A stretch of DNA of 32,129 bases from an uncultured Ruminococcus sp. (GCA_902799245.1 CADBZY010000022.1:1-32129), one strand, 5' to 3'; shown: positions 6,582 through 15,360, counted from the first letter of the stretch. Numbers and translations: made by a program. The notes: generated from the sequence alone by a model not told the origin.

Positions 6582-7973
6582 ATGGCATTGGAATACAACG
6601 AGCTTATTGTTAAATATCCCGAATTTATCTATCACGGGTACGATTTGGAAGAGTCCGGCGACGGTATCAGGATTACCTATCGTTTTGAAACCGTCGGGCT
6701 CACCGAATTTCATCCCTTTTGGGTCTTTCCGAAGGACGGCATTGACGTGAGCGACCCGGTTTTTGAGGAATTTGTATTTTCGTTAGGTATGGTGGAACTG
6801 GTAAGCTATTGGAAGGCAGCCTGTCCGCCGACCGTACGGGTGGAATGTGGCTATCTCAGCGATGAACAGATCGCGTGGTGGAAGAAGCTGTATTATCACG
6901 GACTGGGTGAATTCTTCTATACCAACGGGATTGACACCGATATGAAGCGCTTCATGACAATCGAAACGGCAAAAACCAAAAAGAAACGCGTGATTACCAA
7001 CGGTAAAAAACTGAGCGGCTGCATGATTCCGGTTGGCGGCGGCAAGGATTCGATCGTGTCGCTGCATGTGCTGTCGATGTACGGCCACACGGAGGACAAT
7101 ATGTGCTTCATGATGAATCACAGAAATTCCGCCTTCGCGTCGGCGCTGCTCGCGGGCTACCGTCCCGAAAAAATCTACCGTCCAAAGAGAACCCTCGACC
7201 GCACCATCGTCGAGCTGAACAGGCAGGGATTCCTCAACGGACACACGCCTCTGTCCGCGCTGATTGCCTTTGCCGCCTCAATGTCGGCGTACATCAGCGG
7301 CAAGAAATATGTCGTGCTTTCCAACGAATCCAGCGCCAATGAAGCCTCGGTCGCCGGCAGCGATGTCAACCATCAGTATTCCAAGAGCTTTGAATTTGAG
7401 AAGGATTTTGCCGACTACCTTGCAAAATACATTCCCTGCGGGGTAAGCTATTTCAGTCTGCTGCGTCCGCTTTCGGAGATACAGATCGCGGCGATATTTG
7501 CGGGACTGAAGGAATATCACCCCGTTTTCCGCAGCTGCAACGCGGGCAATGCCGGCACAAAATTTGACACATGGTGTCTGGACTGTTCCAAGTGTCTGTT
7601 TGTCACGATGATTCTCTCTCCCTTCCTCACGGATGATGAAATCAAGGAAATATTCCGCATCAATCTCCTGAACGCAAAGAGCGAGAAGATGAAAACCTAT
7701 TTTGAGCAGCTGATCGGTCTGCACGAATCCAAGCCCTTTGAATGCGTCGGCAGCGTGGACGAAATCAATTTTGCCATGTGCCTCGCCATCTCAAAGCGCC
7801 TTGCGAGCGGAGCCTCCCTGCCGTATCTGCTGGAATACTACAGAACCACTCCGGCGTATGTAAAGTATAAGGACAGCCCGAACGTCTACGCATCTTATTT
7901 TGACGAAGTGAATCTGATTCCGGAAGACATGAAGCAGTGCGTCCGCCAGTGCGCCAATGCCTGCAGATGGTAG
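6582..7973 (+). CDS. MurL-like UDP-MurNAc-L-Ala-L-Glu epimerase homologue
   Basis: A 463-residue protein that I place in the MurL family from conserved blocks. These are SYWKAACPP (residues 75-83) and the GLGEFFYTNGI block (107-117), an ATP-binding GGGKDS motif (152-157), GHTPLSALIAF (220-230), VLSNESSANEA (245-255), VNHQYSKSFEFE (262-273), SYFSLLRPLSEIQIA (289-303) and a WCLDCSKC cysteine block (331-338). In Xanthomonas, MurL uses ATP to epimerise the terminal L-Glu of UDP-MurNAc-L-Ala-L-Glu to D-Glu, after MurD2 has added L-Glu, replacing the MurI/MurD route. No MurD2 or other mur gene is nearby, so its role here is inferred. It has its own promoter and an AAAGGAG ribosome binding site, and is monocistronic. 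The four-Cys block could bind metal (inferred). Confidence 0.75.
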   Translation: MALEYNELIVKYPEFIYHGYDLEESGDGIRITYRFETVGLTEFHPFWVFPKDGIDVSDPVFEEFVFSLGMVELVSYWKAACPPTVRVECGYLSDEQIAWWKKLYYHGLGEFFYTNGIDTDMKRFMTIETAKTKKKRVITNGKKLSGCMIPVGGGKDSIVSLHVLSMYGHTEDNMCFMMNHRNSAFASALLAGYRPEKIYRPKRTLDRTIVELNRQGFLNGHTPLSALIAFAASMSAYISGKKYVVLSNESSANEASVAGSDVNHQYSKSFEFEKDFADYLAKYIPCGVSYFSLLRPLSEIQIAAIFAGLKEYHPVFRSCNAGNAGTKFDTWCLDCSKCLFVTMILSPFLTDDEIKEIFRINLLNAKSEKMKTYFEQLIGLHESKPFECVGSVDEINFAMCLAISKRLASGASLPYLLEYYRTTPAYVKYKDSPNVYASYFDEVNLIPEDMKQCVRQCANACRW

Positions 7974-8025
7974 TGGATCAAGTGAAAAAACGGGAAAGTA
8001 TACAAAGATGTGGACAATTATTTGG

Positions 8026-8048
8026 GGTTGAGCGCTCAATCTTTTTCG
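8026..8048 (+). terminator. Possible weak terminator
   Basis: GGTTGAGCGCTCAATC is a short palindromic stem with a tiny loop, followed by TTTTTC. It lies 50 bases after the MurL-like stop codon. The stem is short, so the call is tentative. Confidence 0.35.
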
Positions 8049-8057
8049 GTTTATCGC

Positions 8058-8086
8058 TTTACTTAATGTGTCAAATATGATATACT
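8058..8086 (+). promoter_or_regulatory. Promoter of the degV-like gene
   Basis: TTTACT (8058-8063), a 17-base spacer, then TATACT (8081-8086). A small inverted repeat TGTCAG/CTGACA lies immediately downstream (about 8093-8109), in the expected 5' leader. Confidence 0.55.
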
Positions 8087-8167
8087 TTATTCTGTCAGGC
8101 AGACTGACAACTGATAGAAAATGCTCATATAGATATTGATTCTTGTGACAAATGAAGGTGATCCATT

Positions 8168-9046
8168 ATGAAAGAACAGAACTATGTTATATTGACCGAC
8201 TCAACGACCGATATATCCCAGGCAATCGCCGACGAGATTAATGTAAAGGTTTGGCCGATGCAGTTTGAGTTGGACGGTCTGGCATACAGGAATTTCCCGG
8301 ACGAACGCGAGATGAAGTCGGATGATTTTTACGACCTGATGCGTTCGGGCAAGATGCCCAAGACCTCCCAGATCAATGTGGTGGATTTCTGCGAGTATTT
8401 CAGCGAGTACCTCGAAAAAGGATTGGATATTCTGTATATCTGCTTCTCGTCGGGTCTCAGCGGCACCTATAATAATTCTCTCATCGCCATTGAGGAGCTT
8501 AAGGAAAAATATCCCGACCGCACGGTAATTTCTGTGGATTCCTTAGCGGCATCCATGGGAGAGGGGCTGCTTGTCTATCTCGCCGCGCAGCAGAAGAATA
8601 AAGGCATGGGTCTGCAGGAGCTTGCCAAGTGGGTAGAGGACAACCGTCTGCATCTCTGCCACTGGTTCACGGTGGACGACCTGCACCATCTGAAACGCGG
8701 CGGCAGAGTGTCTGCCGCAACAGCCATTGTCGGTTCGGCGCTCAATATCAAGCCGGTGCTGCACGTGGATGACGAGGGACATCTCATCAATGTTTCCAAA
8801 GTAAGAGGACGCAAGGCTTCCCTCAACGCGATGGTTGACCGTATGGTGGAGACTTACACCAACCAGTACGACACCGTCATGATCTGTCAGGGCGGCTGCC
8901 GTCAAGACGCGGAATACTTAGCCGGCGAGGTCAAAAAGCGCGTCAAAGGCGTCAAGAAGATCATCATGGGCAATATCGGACCCGTGATCGGCGCACATGC
9001 CGGTCCCGGCGTTCTGGCGCTTTTCTTCTATGGCGACCACAGATAA
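8168..9046 (+). CDS. DegV family fatty-acid-binding protein
   Basis: A 292-residue DegV-fold protein, the usual family length. DegV/FakB proteins bind a fatty acid and, with FakA kinase, present it for phosphorylation to acyl-phosphate in phospholipid synthesis from exogenous fatty acids. Visible family motifs: ILTDSTTDI (residues 8-16), KTSQINVVDF (65-74), CFSSGLSGTYNN (92-103) with the fatty-acid carboxylate-binding residues, VDSLAASMGEG, and the LKRGGRVS loop followed by LNIKPVLHVDDEGHL. The C-terminus GPVIGAHAGPGVLALFF is typical. No fakA gene is adjacent. The gene is preceded by its own promoter and followed by a strong terminator. Confidence 0.93.
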   Translation: MKEQNYVILTDSTTDISQAIADEINVKVWPMQFELDGLAYRNFPDEREMKSDDFYDLMRSGKMPKTSQINVVDFCEYFSEYLEKGLDILYICFSSGLSGTYNNSLIAIEELKEKYPDRTVISVDSLAASMGEGLLVYLAAQQKNKGMGLQELAKWVEDNRLHLCHWFTVDDLHHLKRGGRVSAATAIVGSALNIKPVLHVDDEGHLINVSKVRGRKASLNAMVDRMVETYTNQYDTVMICQGGCRQDAEYLAGEVKKRVKGVKKIIMGNIGPVIGAHAGPGVLALFFYGDHR

Positions 9047-9074
9047 TATTAAAAGTTTGATCATCAATACATGG

Positions 9075-9112
9075 CAGGCACCCGACGGTTTCCGGTGGGT
9101 GCCTGTTGCATT
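9075..9112 (+). terminator. Rho-independent terminator after the degV-like gene
   Basis: CAGGCACCC and GGGTGCCTG form a perfect 9-bp stem with a 13-base loop that can pair further (CGG/CCG), then TTGCATTTT. It lies between degV and tatD and overlaps the first codons of a longer tatD frame, arguing that tatD starts downstream. Confidence 0.75.
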
Positions 9113-9124
9113 TTGGAGGATAAT

Positions 9125-9904
9125 ATGATATTTGACAGTCATGCGCATTATTATGCAGCGGCATTTGATCATGACAGGGATGAATTGCTGTACCGTATGC
9201 ACAGCCAGCAGGATGTAGCGGCCATTGTCTGCCCTGCCGAAAATATAAAATCATCGTTTGAGTGCGTGGAACTCGCCGGAAAATACGATTTTATCTACGC
9301 GGCGGTGGGCGTGCATCCCTGCTGTGCCGATACGTGGACAGACGGGTGCATCGAAGAAATCAAAGGTCTGCTGAGCAATGAAAGAATTGTCGCTCTCGGT
9401 GAGATGGGACTGGATTATTACCGCCGCGACGACAACAAAGAGATACAGAAGCGCGCCTTTACGGCGCAGTTGGAGCTGGCCGCCGCCCAGAAAATGCCGG
9501 TCATCATCCACGACCGCGAGGCACACGGCGATATGTACGACATACTGCGGCAGTATAAGCCGGAAGGCGTGATGCACTGTTTTTCGGGGAGCGTAGAGTC
9601 GGCGAAAGAAGCGCTGCGTCTCGGACTGTACATCGGGCTGGGCGGCTCTGTGACCGCCGTGAACGCCGTCAAGCCGGTGGAAGTGGCAAAGTACGTTCCG
9701 CTTGACAGACTCGTACTGGAAACCGACGCGCCCTATCTCATTCCGCGTCCCTACCGCACGGGCGAGGGTAAATACAAGCGCAGCGAATCATGGATGATCC
9801 GCTATGTTGCGGAGTTCATAGCGGAACTGCGCGGGATAAAACCGGATGAACTGCTTGCGATTACGGCTCAAAATGCTGCGGCGCTTTACCGCGTTAAAAT
9901 ATGA
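9125..9904 (+). CDS. TatD family metal-dependent hydrolase
   Basis: A 259-residue TIM-barrel amidohydrolase-superfamily protein; TatD enzymes are divalent-metal-dependent nucleases/phosphodiesterases. Seen: N-terminal IFDSHAHYY with the HxH metal pair (His6, His8), GVHPCCAD (Trp/Cys variation of GxHP), ALGEMGLDYY with the metal-bridging Glu, QLELAAAQKMPVIIHDREA with the metal-binding His, GVMHCFSGS with His, GLYIGLGGSVT, and LVLETDAPYLIP with the catalytic Asp. The ATG is chosen because TTTGGAGGA precedes it; a frame opening 54 bases earlier would run through the terminator stem. It has no co-oriented close partner, although DegV-TatD neighbours are also seen in other Clostridia (recollection). 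Confidence 0.93.
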   Translation: MIFDSHAHYYAAAFDHDRDELLYRMHSQQDVAAIVCPAENIKSSFECVELAGKYDFIYAAVGVHPCCADTWTDGCIEEIKGLLSNERIVALGEMGLDYYRRDDNKEIQKRAFTAQLELAAAQKMPVIIHDREAHGDMYDILRQYKPEGVMHCFSGSVESAKEALRLGLYIGLGGSVTAVNAVKPVEVAKYVPLDRLVLETDAPYLIPRPYRTGEGKYKRSESWMIRYVAEFIAELRGIKPDELLAITAQNAAALYRVKI

Positions 9905-9952
9905 TTGTATACTTTATAAATTTTTACTATTGAATTATATCCAATAAAAGGG

Positions 9953-9981
9953 TTGATTTTGTCGCGTGATTATAGTATAAT
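9953..9981 (+). promoter_or_regulatory. Promoter of the exonuclease gene
   Basis: TTGATT (9953-9958), a 17-base spacer, then a perfect TATAAT (9976-9981). Confidence 0.75.
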
Positions 9982-10049
9982 AATGTGATAGAATTGTAGA
10001 GTGAACGTATTCTTTAGAAAGGATCGCCTTTGTCAGTTATATAAATAAA

Positions 10050-10976
10050 TTGGCATTAGATAAAAACCCGATGAAGTATATAATTATGGACCTTGAATGG
10101 AACGGCGCGACGACACGTTCGGGTTATTTCGATGAGATAATCGAGATCGGTGCGGTCGCTCTGGATGACAGTATGAATATAATCAGCGAATTTCAGACCC
10201 TTGTTTCGCCAAAGCAGACCAGGAAAATAAGAGGAAGAATCAAAGACCTCACCCATATCACCAATGACGATCTGAAAAACGCCGACGGCTTTGTCACGGT
10301 ATTCAAACGGCTGAAGGCGTGGATAGGCACGGGCGACAACTGTATGCTCGCCTGGGGCAACTCCGACATAAGCGTGCTGTATGAAAATCTCAAATGGTAC
10401 AACATGACCGACGAGATCTACATAATCAAAAACTACTGCGACGCGCAGCAGCTCTGTCAGCAGGCCAAGGGCATTTCACTGAACAAGCAGGTGGGTCTGG
10501 CCGCCTTTGCCGAGCTTGCGGAGGTGGAGATAGGCGAGGATCAGCTTCACCGCGCACTCAATGACAGCCGGCTGACGGCAAGGTGCTTTGCCAAGCTCTG
10601 TACGCCCGCGCTTTTTGATATGTTCGTCAAAAAAGCCGACCGCATTTTCTACGAGCGGATGAATTTCAAGTGCTACAACCTGCAGGATCTGAGCGACGAA
10701 CAGGTGATTTTCTCGGATTTTATGACCGAATGTCCCGACTGCGGCATCTTCATGAAGCGTCTGACGGGATTTATCTGCAAGAACAAGAAGCACTACGCGA
10801 AATACCGCTGCGCCCAATGCGGTAAGCAATTCAATATTTCCCATACGCTCAAAATCACCTATGACGGTTTGGAACACAGAAAGACGCTGAGCGAGATCGG
10901 CGGCGTACAGACCAGCGACGAAGCACACGAAGCGGAGCCTGCGCCGGAGGAAGCTATGCAGGCCGCGGAGGAATAA
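10050..10976 (+). CDS. DEDDh 3'-5' exonuclease with C-terminal zinc ribbon
   Basis: A 308-residue protein. Residues 9-180 form an RNase T/DnaQ-like exonuclease (KapD-like group) with all acidic and His residues: Asp14 and Glu16 (IIMDLEWNG), Asp106 (AWGNSDISVL), His167 and Asp172 (HRALNDSRLT). A four-cysteine zinc ribbon follows (CPDCG at 228-232, CAQCG at 254-258), then a disordered acidic tail rich in Glu/Ala. The ribbon suggests nucleic-acid binding. Substrate, RNA or DNA, is not determinable here. The start is uncertain: TTG 10050 and ATG 10071 both lack a ribosome binding site, whereas AAAGGA at 10018-10023 sits before an in-frame stretch without a standard start codon. A terminator follows. 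Confidence 0.85.
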   Translation: MALDKNPMKYIIMDLEWNGATTRSGYFDEIIEIGAVALDDSMNIISEFQTLVSPKQTRKIRGRIKDLTHITNDDLKNADGFVTVFKRLKAWIGTGDNCMLAWGNSDISVLYENLKWYNMTDEIYIIKNYCDAQQLCQQAKGISLNKQVGLAAFAELAEVEIGEDQLHRALNDSRLTARCFAKLCTPALFDMFVKKADRIFYERMNFKCYNLQDLSDEQVIFSDFMTECPDCGIFMKRLTGFICKNKKHYAKYRCAQCGKQFNISHTLKITYDGLEHRKTLSEIGGVQTSDEAHEAEPAPEEAMQAAEE

Positions 10977-11003
10977 TGCATTAACGAAAATAAAAAAGAA
11001 ATC

Positions 11004-11048
11004 AATCGGCGGGATACGGCACTTGTCATGCCGCAGCCTGCCGATTTT
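11004..11048 (+). terminator. Terminator after the exonuclease gene
   Basis: AATCGGC...GCCGATT forms the outer stem and CGGCA...TGCCG the inner stem, with loop CTTGTCA, followed by TTTT. It also shows that the radical SAM gene must start downstream at the GTG. Confidence 0.75.
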
Positions 11049-11067
11049 GCCGATGGGAGGAAATCAA

Positions 11068-11946
11068 GTGAAAAGCTGCAAGCTGTGTCCGAGGATGTGC
11101 GGCGCACAAAGGGGCAGACTGCGTGGAGAAGGCTTCTGCGGCTGCGGCACACAGCCGGTCATTTCCCGCGCGGCGCTGCATATGTGGGAGGAACCGGTGA
11201 TCAGCGGAAGCGGCGGCTCCGGTACCATATTTTTCTCCGGCTGCTGCCTTGGCTGCGTGTTCTGCCAGAATTATTCCATTTCCTCCGAGCTGAGAGGAAG
11301 AACCGTCACGCCAGAAGGTCTTGCGGAGATCATGCGCGAGCTGGAAAAACAGGGCGCGCACAACATCAGCTTTGTCACGGGAACGCACTACGCCGAAGCG
11401 ATCATCCGCGCCCTGGAAATTTACAGACCGCAAATCCCGACGGTCTGGAACAGCGGAGGATATGAACGGGTGGAAACGCTGCGCGCACTCTCGGATTATA
11501 TCGACATATGGCTTCCGGATTATAAATTTGCCCTTCCTGCCGTAGCTGAAAAATACGCGCACGCGCCGGATTATCCCTCTGTCGCTCTGGAAGCTATCCA
11601 GTTTATGTGCGACAGCGCGGGAGAAAAGGTCATTGAGAACGGCATTATGAAGCGCGGCGTCATTGTTCGCCATTTGGTGCTTCCGAATAACGTGCGCAAT
11701 TCCGTTGCCGCTCTGCGAAAGATCAGCGGGGAACTGCCGCGCGGCACATTGGTGAGCATTATGAGCCAGTATACCCCGGCGGGAAGCATTTCCGCCTTCC
11801 CTGAGCTTGGGCGAAGACTCACCTCAGCTGAATATGAGAAAGTGCTTGATACAGCCGACACCCTCGGAATCGACGGTTTCCGTCAGGAGCTTTCGTCCGC
11901 CGCGGAGGAATACGTGCCGGCATTTGACCTCACCGTTCCGGAATAG
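11068..11946 (+). CDS. Radical SAM protein, PflX / pyruvate formate-lyase activase-like
   Basis: A 292-residue radical SAM protein of the COG1313 (PflX) type. The N-terminus has extra cysteines (CKLCPRMCGAQR and GFCGCG), probably an auxiliary metal or Fe-S site. The radical SAM motif is CCLGCVFCQN, with Cys59, Cys63 and Cys66 in CxxxCxxC spacing. Later family blocks include NISFVTGTHYAEAI, PTVWNSGGYE, DIWLPDYKFA, KRGVIVRHLVLPN and MSQYTPAG. Such proteins are annotated as pyruvate formate-lyase-activating-like, but their true substrates are unknown, and no glycyl-radical enzyme is encoded here. The GTG start is chosen for the GGGAGG site 7 bases upstream; an earlier ATG in frame lies inside a terminator stem. 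Confidence 0.88.
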   Translation: MKSCKLCPRMCGAQRGRLRGEGFCGCGTQPVISRAALHMWEEPVISGSGGSGTIFFSGCCLGCVFCQNYSISSELRGRTVTPEGLAEIMRELEKQGAHNISFVTGTHYAEAIIRALEIYRPQIPTVWNSGGYERVETLRALSDYIDIWLPDYKFALPAVAEKYAHAPDYPSVALEAIQFMCDSAGEKVIENGIMKRGVIVRHLVLPNNVRNSVAALRKISGELPRGTLVSIMSQYTPAGSISAFPELGRRLTSAEYEKVLDTADTLGIDGFRQELSSAAEEYVPAFDLTVPE

Positions 11947-12058
11947 TCATGATTTTTGCGTATTAATACTATTTTTAGAATGCGTACACATATTTCTCAA
12001 CTGCCGGTGGTATTCTCTATGGTGAGTTAATGAATTGATTGATAAGGACGGTAAACCG

Positions 12059-12988
12059 ATGATAAAGGTAAAAAATCTATCCAAAAAATACGGCTCCAAC
12101 ATCGCGCTCGACGACGTGAGCTTTTCGGTAAAATCTGGCGAGATAGCAGGCTTTCTCGGACCTAACGGTGCGGGAAAGACTACTACAATGAACATTATTA
12201 CGGGCTATCTTTCCTCGACCTCGGGCACCGTCACCATAGACGGCTTTGACATTCTCGAGCAGCCCACCGAGGCCAAGAAAAGAATAGGCTATCTGCCTGA
12301 AGTGCCGCCGCTTTACCCCGATATGACGGTCAACGAATATCTCAGTTTTATCTACGAATTAAAGGGCGCTACCCAGAACAAGGAAGGTCATTTCAAAGAG
12401 ATTTGCGACCTCACGGGCATTTCGTCCGTGCGCGGCAGGCTGATAAAAAACCTCTCGAAGGGATACCGTCAGCGCGTGGGAATCGCACAGACGCTGGTCG
12501 GAAATCCCCCTGTGCTGATTCTCGACGAACCGACCGTAGGACTTGACCCGAAGCAGATCATTGAAGTCCGTTCGCTCATCAAAAAACTCGGCAAGAAGCA
12601 CACGGTCATTCTTTCCTCGCATATTCTGAGTGAAGTGCAGGCGATCTGCGACAGAATTATTGTGCTGAACAACGGCAAGCTGGTTGCCGACAGCACTTCC
12701 CAGAGCCTCAGCGATAAACTCACCGACGGCCATTCGCTGATTGTAAAGGCGGTCGGCAAAGCGTCGGATATTCAGGCGGCGCTTAATTCCGTCAAGACGG
12801 TCAAGCGATGCGAAAAGCTCTCCGAAAAAGACGGCGAAGTGGAATTCAGCGTGACGTTATCAGGCGTCGAAAGTGCAAGACAGGATATTTTCTTTGCGAT
12901 GGCTGCCAAAAAGCTCCCGATCATTGAAATGAAGCAGAGAGAGTATTCGCTGGAGGATATATTCATGTCGCTGGTGGATAAGAAATAA
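12059..12988 (+). CDS. ABC transporter ATP-binding protein (GldA-like)
   Basis: A 309-residue ATPase, first gene of a four-gene ABC operon. Walker A GPNGAGKT is at residues 34-41, a Q-loop-equivalent region at IGYLPEVPPLYPDMTV (the usual Gln is replaced by Pro/Glu, as in many GldA/NatA-type subunits), the signature is LSKGYRQRVGIAQ, and Walker B is VLILDEPTVGLDP, followed by the switch His in LSSHILSEV. The C-terminal ~90 residues form a regulatory domain ending SLEDIFMSLV, as in multidrug/GldA-type ABC-2 exporters. The ATG is preferred over an upstream TTG because AAGGACGG precedes it. It is followed 28 bases later by its permease. Substrate unknown. Confidence 0.93.
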   Translation: MIKVKNLSKKYGSNIALDDVSFSVKSGEIAGFLGPNGAGKTTTMNIITGYLSSTSGTVTIDGFDILEQPTEAKKRIGYLPEVPPLYPDMTVNEYLSFIYELKGATQNKEGHFKEICDLTGISSVRGRLIKNLSKGYRQRVGIAQTLVGNPPVLILDEPTVGLDPKQIIEVRSLIKKLGKKHTVILSSHILSEVQAICDRIIVLNNGKLVADSTSQSLSDKLTDGHSLIVKAVGKASDIQAALNSVKTVKRCEKLSEKDGEVEFSVTLSGVESARQDIFFAMAAKKLPIIEMKQREYSLEDIFMSLVDKK

Positions 12989-13016
12989 GCCCATTGAAAA
13001 GGAGACACTACAACAT

Positions 13017-13721
13017 ATGAAAGCCATTTACAAACGAGAGCTGAGCGCCTGTTTCCGTTCGCCGATCGGGTATGTGTTCTGCGCGATCTATCTGTTTTTC
13101 AGCGGAATGTATTTCAATTCGGTGCTGTCGGTGGGGCAGTCATCGGAATTCCCTCAGATCTATTACGGAATGCTGAATATCGTGCTGCTCATGCTGCCGC
13201 TGCTCACCATGCGGCTTTTCAGTGAGGAGCGCAAGTACAAGACCGACCAGATTCTTCTGACTTCTCCCGTCAATATCACGCCGCTTGTGCTGGGAAAATT
13301 CTTCTCGGCGCTGACGATTTACACAGGCTGCACGCTGTTCACCCTGCTTTACGCGCTTGTGTTCAGCTTCTTCACCGCGCCGTCGTGGGCGCTGATCACC
13401 GGAAATATCTTCGGCGCAATTCTCTTTGGCGCGGCGTTTATCGGCATAGGCATGTTCATTTCCTCCATGACCGAGAGCCAGTTTGTCGCCGGAATGGGTT
13501 CGTTCTCGATAGCGACGATTTTTATTATCCTTGATGTGATACCGCTTGTCACGAGCAATGAATTCATTGTGTCTCTTGTCAACGACATCTCCTTTGTCGG
13601 CCGGTATAAGCCCTTCACCAAAGGAATACTCGATATGTCGAGTATTGTCTTTTTTGCCAGCATAGCCGCATCGTTTATCTTCCTGACCGTTCGCGTGCTG
13701 GAAAAGCGCCGCTGGAGCTGA
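13017..13721 (+). CDS. ABC-2 type permease (GldF-like)
   Basis: A 234-residue membrane protein with about six hydrophobic helices. Its opening, YKRELSACFRSPIGYVFCAIYLFFSG, is characteristic of GldF/ABC-2 permeases ('KREL..YF.SPIGYV'). Other family-like parts are LPLLTMRLFSEERKYKTDQILLTSPV and ALTIYTGCTLFTLLYAL, and a final membrane segment before a basic C-terminus (RVLEKRRWS). It should form the membrane channel with the preceding ATPase. In Bacteroidetes, GldF works with GldA and GldG in gliding; in Firmicutes the function is unknown. An AAGGAGA site precedes the ATG. Confidence 0.9.
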   Translation: MKAIYKRELSACFRSPIGYVFCAIYLFFSGMYFNSVLSVGQSSEFPQIYYGMLNIVLLMLPLLTMRLFSEERKYKTDQILLTSPVNITPLVLGKFFSALTIYTGCTLFTLLYALVFSFFTAPSWALITGNIFGAILFGAAFIGIGMFISSMTESQFVAGMGSFSIATIFIILDVIPLVTSNEFIVSLVNDISFVGRYKPFTKGILDMSSIVFFASIAASFIFLTVRVLEKRRWS

Positions 13722-13755
13722 TTGATTATGTTTTTTCATTACGAGGTGACGACCA

Positions 13756-15360
13756 TTGAATGATTTACTGAAAAAGAAAAAATCCCCGGACGAAGGCACA
13801 AAGAAGAAAAAGCATCAGCCGAAGGGCATGGTTGAAAAAATAAAGCGCACCGTTCATCTGATGCGCACCAGCACGCGGTTCCGCCACGGCAGCATGGCGA
13901 CCGTCATGACGGTTGTGTTCTTTGTGTTTATCGTGCTGCTGAATATGGCGGTCATGAAGATGAAGGACAGATATTCCTTCATGAGCGTAGATATGACCGA
14001 CGACAAGCGCTACACCCTCACAGCCCAAACAGAAAAGCTGATTAAGGGCATAGACGAACGTGTGGAAATTGACATTCTCGCCACTGAAGCCCAGTGCACG
14101 ACGGCGGGAGCGCTCACCACGGACACCTACGGACAGATTCCCATCGCGCACGAAATCATCAGGCGCTATCCCCAGCTCAACGACAATATTTCCATCAATT
14201 ATGTCGATCTCAGCAAAACCCCCGCCTATATCATGCAGTTTCCGGAATACAGTGACGTGCTGGATTATTACTACATCGTCGTAAAATCGACACGGCGCAC
14301 AAGGATTACGTCTTTCTTTGAAATGCTGCCTTCGCTTTCGTCGGATTATTCCTCCTACGACAGCACATCCGGCAATTCTTCGGTTGCGCAGTCCTATACG
14401 GAGACCTATATGACGTCACTGATCAAGACCGTGACGCTCGACAAAACGCCCGTCGTGGCGTTTGTCGACGGACTGAACGTGGACGCGAACAGCTCGGAAC
14501 TGACTTCGATACTTGAAATGAACGGCTACGAGGTGCGGACGGTGGATGTCCGCCGCGAGGAACTTCCCGACGATGCGGATATTGTTATGCTGGCAGGACC
14601 CACTTCCGATCTCAGCAAGGCGCAGACCGCGAAGTTTGACAGTTTTCTCAGCGACAGAAAGAAGTCCCGCACGCTGATCGTGTTCTCCACCTCACTGATG
14701 CCCAAAATGCCCCATCTCAATTCGCTGCTCTCGGAATACGGCATAGCCATCACGCAGGATATTGTCTATGAGGGCGATTCACACAACACGATTTCCAAGC
14801 AGATGAGCGCCTTCACCGCGCAGATGAAGGAATCGGAATACACCCTTGATCTCATTGACCGGCTGAATTATCCGGCTGTCGTGAATGCCCTTGCCCTTGA
14901 TGTTCTCTACAGCGAAAGAGGCGATACCAGCGTGACGCCGATGCTTACTTCGTCGGAAGAGGGCTTTGTCTGCAACAGCGCCACTAAATTCGACCGTTCT
15001 CAGTATTCCGAGGCGGACGAAGCGACGCGGATTGTCATGGCGAGCTCCACCACCTACCGCGACAAAATGGACGGCGGCGAGGTGCGCACCGATGTCATTG
15101 TCGCGCCCGACAGCCTTTACGCCTCGGAACTGCTCACCACCGATATTTACGGCAATCTGAGCCTGCTGCTCAGCGTATTCAATCAGCGCGGCGGCATTGA
15201 TACCGGCAACATTGACATAGAGCCGAAGTCGCTCTACGCGGTGGATTTCTCGGTGGACATGAACACCCTTTCGGTGATAAGCACGATTTTCGGATATATC
15301 GTTCCGTTGGTGATTCTTCTCTGCGGACTGGTAGTCTACATCAGGAGGCGCAGACTGTGA
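13756..15360 (+). CDS. GldG-like ABC transporter auxiliary protein
   Basis: A 534-residue protein with a Lys-rich cytoplasmic N-terminus, one membrane helix (about residues 50-70, TVMTVVFFVFIVLLNMAV), a large extracellular region of the ABC_transp_aux/GldG type (beginning YSFMSVDMTDDKRYTLTAQT), and a C-terminal membrane helix with an RRRR end. The GldG-type ectodomain has weak similarity to IFT52-like folds; SLSSDYSSYDSTSGN is a low-complexity Ser-rich linker. A TTG start is used, with GAGGTG 7 bases upstream. It overlaps the next gene by four bases (GTGA), so the two are translationally coupled. Together with the ATPase and permease it forms a membrane complex acting outside the cell; substrate unknown. 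Confidence 0.85.
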   Translation: MNDLLKKKKSPDEGTKKKKHQPKGMVEKIKRTVHLMRTSTRFRHGSMATVMTVVFFVFIVLLNMAVMKMKDRYSFMSVDMTDDKRYTLTAQTEKLIKGIDERVEIDILATEAQCTTAGALTTDTYGQIPIAHEIIRRYPQLNDNISINYVDLSKTPAYIMQFPEYSDVLDYYYIVVKSTRRTRITSFFEMLPSLSSDYSSYDSTSGNSSVAQSYTETYMTSLIKTVTLDKTPVVAFVDGLNVDANSSELTSILEMNGYEVRTVDVRREELPDDADIVMLAGPTSDLSKAQTAKFDSFLSDRKKSRTLIVFSTSLMPKMPHLNSLLSEYGIAITQDIVYEGDSHNTISKQMSAFTAQMKESEYTLDLIDRLNYPAVVNALALDVLYSERGDTSVTPMLTSSEEGFVCNSATKFDRSQYSEADEATRIVMASSTTYRDKMDGGEVRTDVIVAPDSLYASELLTTDIYGNLSLLLSVFNQRGGIDTGNIDIEPKSLYAVDFSVDMNTLSVISTIFGYIVPLVILLCGLVVYIRRRRL

